27,404 bases of DNA from Apostichopus parvimensis (lineage: Eukaryota > Echinodermata > Holothuroidea > Aspidochirotida > Stichopodidae). The stretch is taken from contig KN883417.1 of NCBI GenBank assembly GCA_000934455.1, positions 1-27,404 of the forward strand, read 5' to 3'. The position numbers and the translations under genes were made by a program. Under the pieces are notes generated by a model, which saw only the letters and a list, made by a program, of their open reading frames with translations, made no database searches and was not told the DNA's origin. Positions 1 through 9,900 of the stretch are shown here, piece after piece; the stretch's first letter is position 1; each line of letters opens with the position of its first letter.

Positions 1-72
1 CCCAGGTCGCAAAAGTCTATCAATCTGCAATTTTGGTGTAAGAACTGAGTCTCTCTCCTCAATTGCTTTGAC
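1..72 (-). CDS. DNAJC8: DNAJC8 coding exon 2 (truncated by the window edge)
   Basis: A TTTTGCAG acceptor (minus strand) is followed at 72 by GTC, giving 24 codons in phase 0 to the window edge. RDSVLTPK and RLLRPG are the diagnostic residues. Confidence 0.85.
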
Positions 73-504
73 CTGCAAAAGAAACAAGGTAATGTGCATC
101 ATAATGACATGGGTTATAAGTGGTTTTAGAAGTAAAGTATTTCAAAATTAGGTTATAACAAAATACCCTATGATACTGTAAAAAAAAAAAATGAAATGCT
201 GGCCTAGGCACCAACTAATTTTCTTCTAAAAAAAATCAGAAAAGATTCATGTATTCAAGTCCAACTGTAACAATCACCTAGCCAAGGTTACACAATTCAT
301 AACTCAAATCATGGTCAAGGTTTACAATAAGTCTGACAAACGAACATGAGTATAGCCGACTACCTTCTAGCCTAAGTCAAGTCTAGGCTCTAAATATTTA
401 ATTTAGGAATAGGATAGAACGAAAACCTAGCATACCTCGGAAATAAAGCTGTTAAAAGAAGCATCAGTAGGGGGCTCTGTTTCAGCTACACTTGATGAGG
501 CCAT
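1..504 (-). CDS. DNAJC8: DnaJ homolog subfamily C member 8 (DNAJC8-like), N-terminal two exons, partial
   Basis: The minus strand reads exon 1 (504 to 436) and exon 2 (72 to 1), joined across a 363-bp intron. Exon 1 encodes 23 residues starting MASSSVAETEPP and ending FNSFISE. Exon 2 encodes 24 residues with the blocks VKAIEERDSVLTPK and QIDRLLRPG. The junction is phase 0. The string SEVK-IE-RDSVLT-K-QI-RL-RPG is the region just before the J domain in animal DNAJC8, and spacing and order match. DNAJC8 is a nuclear J-domain co-chaperone associated with spliceosomes and SR-protein kinases; that role is family knowledge. The J domain with its HPD motif lies outside the window. The start is supported by G at -3 and +4 and by an in-frame TAG 24 nt upstream (minus strand, 531-529) with no ATG between. 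The gene runs off the left edge. Confidence 0.88.
73..435 (-). other. DNAJC8 intron 1
   Basis: A 363-bp GT-AG intron with GTATGC donor and a TTTTGCAG acceptor. It is AT-rich with a 12-A run near 180 and no open frame or repeat that I recognise. Confidence 0.75.
436..504 (-). CDS. DNAJC8: DNAJC8 coding exon 1
   Basis: There are 23 codons from the ATG at 504-502 to a GAG codon at 438-436, followed by a GTATGC donor. The segment is acidic and Ser/Thr-rich, poorly conserved at its start as in other DNAJC8 proteins, and ends in the conserved F-SE that precedes VK in the next exon. Confidence 0.85.
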
Positions 505-934
505 GACTTGAGTACTAATCAGTACTCCCTACCAGTAAGGTTCCGATTGAAATTTCACTTTGTTACTATACTACTCGGTTCAATATTTCTCATGTGAAAT
601 TGTTACACCAATTGTTACACCAGCAATCTGTCTCGCACTCTCCGGCATATATATATGTATTATGTGCTAGATTTGAAGGCCTAGCCTAAGCTGCCGCCAA
701 ATACATAGCATCAATGCTTGATTTCATAGTCAGAGTTTTCGTTGTTATGTGTGTGTGTCCATACTGCACAGCAACGTTTTTGCTAGGTATTGCACAGCGT
801 TTACAAAAGCCTGTTTTACCGTGGCACATGTGGAGGTCGGTGTCGCAGCAGTAAGATACGCAAAGATACGCCAATCAACAAAAATCAATATCAGTGTCGT
901 AAAAAGCTATCAAAAACAATACGTGTGCGTGGGT

Positions 935-985
935 GTCGGGGTGCGTGTGTGTGTAGGGGGTGGAGGGGGGGGGGGGGGGGGGGGG
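935..985 (+). repeat. GT-rich tract ending in a 21-G homopolymer
   Basis: A GTGTGCGTGGGTGTCGGGG tract leads into GTGTGTGTAGGGGG and then a run of 21 G at 965-985. Such runs are unstable in length and may fold as quadruplexes. Their exact length in an assembly is uncertain. Confidence 0.85.
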
Positions 986-1129
986 TAGAGCGCCCGTGGC
1001 AATTTTGGTATTCTCCGTCAAAAGAATTTACCGTTGTATTTGCTAACCGTGTCATTTTAGCTGAATTTAAGCTATTTTAAACTATTTTAATTAAAGATTT
1101 CGCCTTTTCCCCTCAGATATCTTTACTGG

Positions 1130-1390
1130 TTTCGACATTTGGACGTTCTTTTTTCTCGAAATTTGACAAATATTTCGAATACTTCATCTCAAACTACCAT
1201 TCTCCAATTTCTGGAACCTTCGACTACAGTATTTTGTTTCAAAAGTTCGACTCGATCCTCAGAATTAGGGCCTGCAACAATTTCGACAATAATATCTCAA
1301 AACATTATCAGAGAATACTGTGATATCGATAGTTGGATTTTTCCTTAATATTTAGACTTTTTTATCTCAAAAGTTGGACTTTCCAATCTC
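1130..1390. repeat. Degenerate TTCGAC / ATCTCAAAA-type repeat
   Basis: Short words recur out of register: TTTCGAC or TTCGAC, TTTTTCTCGAA, ATCTCAAA (three times) and CAAAAGTT[CG]GAC. The pattern looks like a decayed tandem repeat of roughly 20-40 bp built from 'TTTCGAC-TTTTTTATCTCAAAAG'-like units. An open frame of 69 codons across it is a by-product of low stop density, not a gene. Confidence 0.45.
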
Positions 1391-2087
1391 TTTCTAAGGG
1401 CAATATTGTCTGATTCCAAGTGATACTAATTAGGTATTAAATTCAGGTAAACGTAAAGCCCGAGTTGTTGCAATTTCGAAACTAACCAGGGTAAAAACCT
1501 TTATGGGAGGACCAGAAGCGAAATAACAATCTTATACAGGAGGTTGTGTGGCCCAAGGGTAGTAAAAGCGGAGTCCCATAAGAAATTAAGAGGTGTTGGG
1601 GTATCCCCCCACCCCAAAGACAATAATCGTCAGACGTCAAAGGCATTCTGAGGTATATTTTAGTTTAAAAATAAGACTATGAAAAAGCAACAGGCTGTGC
1701 TAGTAAATACCCTTGTTTTTTTCTAAGGTTGAAAAGATAGGGGAAGGAGGGGTGATCTAATTCTTCTGCGACTGAACATAAAAAAGCATCAGGCTGATGA
1801 TGGGGTTGGCTTGCCCCTGGTACCCGAACCCCCCTTACGCAAGCCACGGGATGTAACTGTCTTGTATTACCTTCCCTTGGTCCGTCTCTTCCTGTTATAA
1901 GAACACTGCAAAATCGATGTACAGCATTCTCGTCGACAATTACCAGGGAGCTGCTTGCTACCAGTGAGTTGTTATGGAACTCATTGCGGCTAAGATGTAA
2001 GAGATCCTTGTCTTTATAATGGCGTCGTGCGCCCTCTATTCCTGCAATGTTTGAATTTGAGCGGATAGGGACTCATGTAAAGAATGT

Positions 2088-2141
2088 TGGATGGGAGGGT
2101 GGGGCATGGGAGGGGAAGGGAAGGGAGGGGAAGGGGCAAAG
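2088..2141 (+). repeat. Purine-rich G-tract region, quadruplex-compatible
   Basis: Successive GGG or GGGG runs are separated by one to three bases (GGGAGGGTGGGGCATGGGA, then GGGGAAGGGAAGGGAGGGG). Four or more G-runs with short loops fit the usual G-quadruplex pattern. It lies in the intergenic region. Confidence 0.6.
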
Positions 2142-3863
2142 GAGTAGAGACCAGAGGGGCCTTCAAACTCGGCTTTTTTTAATGAGAGTGTGCAGTCTTG
2201 CTAAGCATATGGTGTCCACCGTACTGCAAAATATTGTAGGCCGGGAGTATCTACCAGGGCCGCGACAATTTAAACTTTTAAGATGTGGAGGAATATTTAC
2301 TGGAAAGCTTATGGGTGAACAATATGACATGTAGACCGATACAAATAAAGAATAGTTTCGACTAACATTGAAAACATGATTACATTTGAACGCACCACTT
2401 GACCATTTTTATTCAAAGCCCATGGGTAATATCACTGAAAAAAATGGAAACAGAAGAAGAAAGAATACTTAAGTAGTATTTCTAGCTATTCCGTTTGCAC
2501 GGTATTCAGCTTTAAAACTTTGCTTTTTCTAGAATGCCTTTTTAAGGCTGTGATGACGTATGTCGGTTCTCCAGTGCAGGCCTAAATAGAGAGCAATTGA
2601 TTTATAAATTTAAACAACTCAACGAACACTTGTTGTTTTTAGTGTTTTAACTCCAGATACACAAAAGATAGATTACTAGTTGAGGGATCCCAAGTATTAG
2701 GAAGGAACAGGAGTTCATGTGACTTGTGGACGAAACACCGGCTTATGATACCAAGCTAACTTACTCTTATCGATGAGAAGCACACCCTTGTGGATGATAT
2801 TCAATACCATTTGTCTTTGACGATAAATTTGAAGTGAATTGCAAACGTGCTATTGAACTCATATGAAATTCTTAGTTTCTTCTGAGTTTTGTGTTACAGG
2901 CATTTTAACAACTAGCAGGGACGGGAGGAGGGGATTAGAAACATGTAACCAACAATTAGTCCATATATACCGGCTATTTCTCTGAGGGTAGTCTGTAAGT
3001 ACAAGAAGGGTGGGCTGGGTAGAAACAAGTAGACACCGACACACCAACCGGAAATTGATTATTGTTATGACACATGTTTCCGACAATCTAGAAACAAAAC
3101 AACAATAAAAAAAAAATAAAAACCTGTTGCTGAATGGGAGTTGCTTTTTTGACTGCAAAAAAAAGAGCGGTCACAAATATTTCAGGAATGTGAAGAATTT
3201 AACTACACAATTTGCGTCATGGCTCACCTATTGAAAGGTTACTCAAACCTTAATTGGCCTAAATTTTGTAACTCTTGTCGTAGCTGCGGGTCTTTGCAAA
3301 TAAGAAGTATGAAATTTCGTGTAACATATTCAGCAATAGCTGGAAAGAACTACGGTGGCAAAAGGATAGAACCTATCCTTCATGAGAAAGAAAGTTCCGT
3401 TGGAAAAAACTAGTAATTTCTTACGAAGCATCTGCTTAAGTTCTTCTGTGAACGCCATTACATTTAAGCCGAAGACAGTAATTGAATCTTCATTGCAATC
3501 GCATTCCATTCAAATTATTGAACTGCGCATGCGTAACACTTAAAAACCATAACAAATTGTGTACTAACTAACTGTTGAGGATCGTCTCAGTGGCTGTGGG
3601 TAAGGTACAATTTGGGTTTGTGTAACGCTTTTGGTACATTGTATGTATGAGGACAGTATGTATTCGTGTACCGTATAGCGCACCGTATATTGCAGACACT
3701 GGAATATGACTTTTAGTAGATATGTGGCACGGTTCTGATAGGCCCTGTCCGTATTCGCTGTTGTAATGTAAAATGGATTTACACATTTGAATTGGATTGA
3801 ATTTTATTACGTTTTACATATTTTACGGAAATTACTGGAAATTAAATCGAAAGAACTGTTAAA

Positions 3864-3968
3864 ATGGATCGTCGTGAACGTGAGGAAGAACGGCAACGTC
3901 TCAAAAGAGCGATAGAGGACTGGAACGCAAGCCGTTTGGATTTATTCGAGATAACACCGCCAGATCAG
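3864..3968 (+). CDS. AFDN: Afadin coding exon 1
   Basis: There are 35 codons ending in a GTAAGT donor, phase 0. It begins MDRREREEERQRLKRAI, a charged helix, and continues DWNASRLDLFEITPPDQ. The W-N-x-x-R-L-D-L-F-E-I signature is the conserved segment immediately before RA1. An in-frame TAA lies 18 nt upstream of the ATG. Confidence 0.92.
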
Positions 3969-6900
3969 GTAAGTCAATTTTGCTAAACTGATCTATACTT
4001 GTCTTTTAAATGTAACTAATGCATGATAAATAAAGATTTTTAGAACCTGAACTGAAGTAATATGCAACCTATAGGGCTTAGGCCTCGGTAAGACATGCTG
4101 CTTGTTATCCATCATCATTATCAGTGTTAGTTACTCAGCTGTTAGAGTTTTAGACCATAGCGCAGTACACAGTAACAGGTGGGACAGAGCCTATGCCTAC
4201 AGTAGTAGACTAGACCTACATTGAACACCACTTCGAAAGTACGAGAGTAGACCAAGTTAGAACTACACGTACTTGGTACTATTTTGCTGTAGAGCCAGGG
4301 CATTGCAATACAAAACCCTCAAAATGTCAAAACACAATATGTTTAATGATTGTAATTCACATAGGCCTAAATGAACAGGCTAGAGTTTTGAATCCTTCAA
4401 CTAATAATTTCCCTAGCCTAAGCCTACTAACGTGTAAAACTACAGTATTGGGCCTCGGACCTATGCTATTTTAATCAATAAAAGTTTACCTTAAAATTTA
4501 AATGGTGTTATTATTTTATTTTAAGTATTAGAAATGAGATAGTATAAAAAGCAAAGTTGTCATATGAAGCGAATGCAGAACAAATCAAGCAAATACGTAT
4601 GGTTCAAGAAGACCAGAATGTTTTGGCAGAAGGATAGCTATCCAGTTGGTAGCCATTGATCCAGCACAACATCTTACCTCAAAGAACCAAGTTCCAACCA
4701 GATGTGAAAACACCCAAGCCTATCATAATCCACATTGTTCTAGAGACTATTATAGGATGTCTTCCCCCCCGTACTGTACGTGATTGGAACTATCTATCAG
4801 AGGAGTCTATAACTGTATAAGGGCCCAATCTGCTGAAGCTTTTAAAAACCTAATCCAGTTGGACTAATGTCCACATAGCCAACCTGTCAATCAAGTGCAT
4901 GAGTCTTCAAAGAGGAAGTTAGTACTATACTGGAAGAAGAAGGATAAATTCCAAGATTTGTCATAAATACTCTTGAAAGTTCTAAAAATATTTGAATTGT
5001 GCAATATGCTGTATAAACAGATGTGACAAATTAGTTGACGTATGAGGGCAAGGCAAATTGGCTGTTTTGAGTTGAATTAGGAAATCGCTTCTCAACCTTT
5101 TGGCTAAGACAATGTGTACAGTAGTATCTGTTCTTTTATTAGGGAATTGTGATACACATATGAAAATGATCACACAGTCACAGTCTTAATGGAAGGGGAC
5201 TGGGGTTGAGAGTGGATCGATTGGTTGGTTTTCTTGCCCAGGTTCTTTCTTGGGTGACTTTTTGTAAAAAGTACTAGGAAATCATGTGAGGTTACAATTA
5301 AAAATGAAACAAGGCAAGTGTGTTTCACTGGTTTCATTATACTCAACACTTCAAGTAATGTAAACACTTCTCCATTTTTAGTTTGATGTATTTTTGAAAT
5401 AAAATATTCATAACACAGTTAAAATTTATTTAATGAAGGGATTAAACTTTAAAGTGTGCTACTTAGATAGAAAGGAAATTTTTTCGGTATCTATAACTAA
5501 TTTCCAGTGCTCAATTTTTAATTTTTATTAATGTCATTTTCAAGCTCCTTCAGTTTTTCAGATGAGAACTTATATGAGAAGTATAACAACTGTTACAAAG
5601 CTTATTACTCTATATTTGGCGTCGTACAGACTGGTAGAGGTAAACGACAGTTTGAAGATAAAACAAATAACACCTCAAGAACGGCCCCAACCAACCTCGT
5701 TTTTCACAGACAATATTTCAGTTACAATCAAATTTTTAATTGATCATAAGTACAACAATTAAACTCTGCTGGCAGCATCCTTGCTATAGATACTGGTTAG
5801 TACTAACTGATTCCTTGTATTGAGATTTTCTAGCATTGCTGCTGTTAAGCATGGCTGCCATCAACTTTTACCAAGTGCTCATCATGCATGACATAATTGA
5901 CATCTCTTGTTTTATTGTTCTTCTGATTACCTGTAAAATAGAACACTCATCAAGTTAGTTAAAGTAATCTTAATGACACAATTTCATATCACAAGCTCTA
6001 TCAACAAACACTGATTCCATGGACCATAAATATTAGCTCACCCTTACATTCCAGTTGTCAACTTGGCATCTGAGTGATCTGCTGTTATGGCTTATACAGG
6101 TCTTCATAGTACTTTGCCCCTGGGGGGCTTTTTAAAGTTGTAAAGGAGTGGAGGTCACTAAGGTCTGATCCAAGGACATTTAGGTAGTGATAGCTGGTTA
6201 TAGCTCAGAGTTGTCTTGAAGGTGATGTTGATATAATCTTGTGAGTGATAAAAATCAGGTAGCTGCCTGATGCAATAATGTAGGAAAGGAACTAAAGCTG
6301 TGGATGATCCCAGCTGAATAACACTAGTTGAAAAGAGGTACAGTATTTATGTAATTGGAGCACATAATGCTTCAGGTATGGAAAAGATCTCCTTACTAAC
6401 TGTGTTTTACTGTATAGACAAAAGTAAGTTGCTTTGATATTACCTGGGGGAAGGGGGGGGGGGGGGGGGGGGGAGGTTGGGTGCACTTTTGGAAAGACAA
6501 ACGTAAACTTTGAGAATAACATGCAAGAAGTTGTGACATGAATGGCCTAATTTTTTGCCATTGAGTCTTAACACAATATTTTAACCTACTGTTTTGAGTT
6601 CTGCTTGCAATATAGCAGCTTTCTACCGATGGTAGGCCTGGTACTAGCTTTGCTCTGCCCGTTTCAAGGTATGTTTCTATTTTAATAGTCTACAGCGCAG
6701 TGTAAAAGTCTGTGAGATATTTCAGTATTGTACTACATGCCTCTGCCATCAACTCTATTACAGTTGGTTTAAATAGGTATTCTAGGGGAGTGTTACATTT
6801 ACCACTAATTCATTAAAATATTGATTTTTAAACAAAGCATATTTATCTCAAAAGGCATCAAAGGGACAAAACAGTGTAGATTTCAAAATTTGATAAATTG

Positions 6901-9900
6901 AATTTAACAAGACATGGTACAGTGGTCAGTCCTTTTTCATTCCATATTAGTGACATTATGCGTCATAAACTTAATACTATCTATAGTGTACTGACAGTTA
7001 ATATACCACAGCTGTATCCTGTACACAGTGTACAGCAGAGTGAGTATACAACTAGTATTACCAGCATAAACTGTAAATTAAACAGATTATTAAATAGTTC
7101 AAAATACATTTTGAGCAGTATCTAATACCGTCCTTTTAACGCTGAAACTATGGCATTCAGTTTACAGTAGGAGAGACCCAGAAGAAATTTTTAGCAATCT
7201 TAAAAATTATGTGTAGTAAAGCTAATTAACCTCTGTATGCGCAATATTATTGGCATTCCTTACATTCACAATGTGGTCACAAGATTGCAACGTATAATTG
7301 TGATGGAAATCTGCTTCATATTAGCTAGCCTAGATAGAATAATGCAGCAAAGGGTATGCTTTCAGGTTCATGTAGTTCAGAAGGCCAATCTGTTCATTTC
7401 AGTCAATAATAGTACTTAGCCTTTGCAAAATAGATAATGTGCCACGTGTATTCGCCTGCATGTGTATCTACTTTGCATATATGCAAAAACAGATGTTATA
7501 CAATACTTCGGAACATTTGGGTAAGTTTGAGGAAGTGGGAGGGTGGACCCAGAAGCTGGACCCAGAAGCTGGTCATTATGGGTGCTGTGCTAAATGTTTC
7601 CAATTTTTACAGATTGGGATGGATGGGAAAGTTTTAAGTATATTGTTGAGTGTAGACAGGTAAGTATTGTCATTCTTCTCATTGGTTAATACTGAAACCA
7701 ATAACTTTTTTGGTTGTACATAAAGTGTACAGGTATGTGGTACTGTGCTTGTGAAGTCTTAATATATGAAAAACTAGGCCTAGTTAGCCTAATTCTCATA
7801 TTTGCTATTGATGGAGTCAAAGGTCATTTGTGTGTTCCAGACAAACAATATTAAAATATAAATAAAAATTAAAATAAAATAAAACTGTTAGCAAACTGCT
7901 TATCCACTAGAGAGCCTGTGTAATAGAATGTGTAAAAGTAAGTTGGCCTGACGTTTCGATCCTAGCAGGATCTTCTTCAGAGGCTAAAAATGGCTTTGTT
8001 TTTAGCCTCTGAAGAAGATCCTGCTAGGATCGAAACGTCAGGCCAACTTACTTTTACACATAAAATATAAATAATGATAATATCTGAGGAACAACGGCTA
8101 TATGTCAGATTTCTAGAAGATTTAACAAATTATTTTGCAAACTCAATACATTTCTTCCATCTGGATTAAAGTGTTATTGTGTGTTATTTCCCTTGATGCT
8201 TCAGGGACTTTCAGAGATATTCAGGTGACTCTTTAAATATGTAATTTACGGAGACGCAGACAGTAGTCCATATCTTTATGTTATCAGCAGTTTTCAAATG
8301 AATGCTTACAAATCATTGTTAGTAAAGCTTCATAAACTAATCAACACCTTGCAGGGTATAATTTATCCAGTATCACATTGCAAACTGCTATATAAGATAG
8401 TCAAGTTGCTATATATACAGATGAAAAGAACATAGTAGTTTTTGGTTAATTTTGTATGTACACAGGAATTATAAAATATTCAGTGAGAGAAAAATTAAGA
8501 GCCTACAAAAAATGATATGCAAAATTTGAGCACTAAATTATTCCCTGCCTTTAACTATAAATTGTAAGATTAGACAATTTAATTTTGATTTAAAGAGATT
8601 AATGATGTATACAGTAATACAAGTGATTTTTCTGATGAGGTAATGTGTACAGGTAGAATTTAGATATATAAACCAACAAACACATGTCATGTTTACGACA
8701 TTGGTCAGACCTAACTGCAGGCTATTCAGTATGTATATAATTCATAAAATGACACAGTTTAGTGATGACAAAAATCCTAGCTAGATTTGTCGAAATGTTC
8801 CGACGAAGTTGGGTTACTAGATCCATTCGTAGCTTTGTACTAGACGCAATTGGAAATAGGTTCTGTGACATCCTTGGGTGTTGGGCCTTCACTTTTAATT
8901 TTCAACTTGAGGTTATTTACCTCTTTGTCACAGTGATACTCCAGATCCCCTTAAATGGCATTGTACAATGGACCTCATATTCTCCCCCACTGAGCTTCTC
9001 CATTAACTAAGTCCTGTACTCCGCACATATTTCAGTGCTGGTGGAGTCCACACATATTGAAAGATAGCCACACCATGTAAGTGTGTCTATTGGAAAGGTT
9101 TGTTAAATTAGAGACTCGAACTTAATTAATGACAATATTGTGAACTGCAGATGGGGGTTCTCCAGAAATAATCAATAATGTAATATTTTATATCCAATGT
9201 CAGTGTCATTTTATGGTAATATAGTCATAAATATTGTACACCACAGTAAGTACTACATTAGTCAGTATGCTAGTCTGCGGTACATTGGGAGTGTGTAGTG
9301 AGACTTTTAATGAAAATTTTGAGAAAATTGACCTCTGAAATGTATGCTGTTACACATGCATATATGTATGCAATTGAGTTGTTAACTTGAAGCAGTCTTT
9401 AGGCTTTGGTAAAGATGTCATAGTTTTCAATACAATTTTACATCACATACATGTATTCAGTAGCTTCAAGTGCTCACTAAGCTTCATTCAAACTAAAGCA
9501 AAACACATTTTTGTCAACATTTTAAAAATTGCTCTTGTTTGCTTACAGTGAATAAGCCCCACTATCATTAATCAATCATAGCAATACATGTGTAGATGTC
9601 AGAGATGTTAGAATCACAAAATCAGGTGTAATTTAATTTAAACATTCATTGGGGTAAAAGAGATGGTTGTCTTACTTCCAAAGGTCAAGTACAATAATTT
9701 TGGAGACCTAGAAACTTGATAGCCTTCATAAATGCTGAAAATTAGCAAGCAAACTCAAACATTTGCTTGAAGACATTCATGAGCTATTTTCAAGTCGTCC
9801 ATGTATAATCAAGGTATAATAGTTCATTACAGCGCCAATATGGCATGTGTGTATCTTGCTAGCTTAGTTAACAACAATAGTGGATAAAACATTATGAAAA

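Larger units (their letters stand above)
505..3863. other. Intergenic region between divergent DNAJC8 and afadin start codons
   Basis: About 3.36 kb separates the two initiation codons, so this interval must hold both 5' UTRs and promoters unless upstream non-coding exons exist. I see no convincing TATA box or CpG-rich core. The open frames here are short and resemble no protein I know. Recognisable content is the degenerate TTCGAC repeat (about 1130-1390), a G21 run (965-985) and a purine-rich G tract (about 2091-2141). The remaining sequence is unremarkable AT-rich DNA. Confidence 0.6.
7852..8074 (-). mobile_element. Foldback retroelement fragment, possibly Penelope-like, between 14-bp direct repeats
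   Basis: Positions 7928-7990 and 7999-8061 form a perfect 63-bp inverted repeat around an 8-nt loop. The direct repeat TAAAATATAAATAA occurs at 7852-7865 and 8061-8074, as expected for a target-site duplication enclosing about 195 bp. Read on the minus strand the insert would be inverted arm, loop, second arm, a unique segment with CTCTAGTGGATAAGCAG, then a T/A-rich end (TTTTATTTTATTTT). Penelope-like elements often carry an inverted terminal segment and hammerhead motifs, which is why I suggest that class. No coding sequence remains, so the class is an inference. Confidence 0.5.

Noticed and set aside
749-1080. Overlapping plus-strand frames with glycine runs
   Set aside because: They run through the GT-rich tract and G21 homopolymer, and nothing in them resembles a known protein.
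7545-7570. Exact 13-bp tandem duplication GGACCCAGAAGCT
   Set aside because: It is only two copies, a routine small slippage event.
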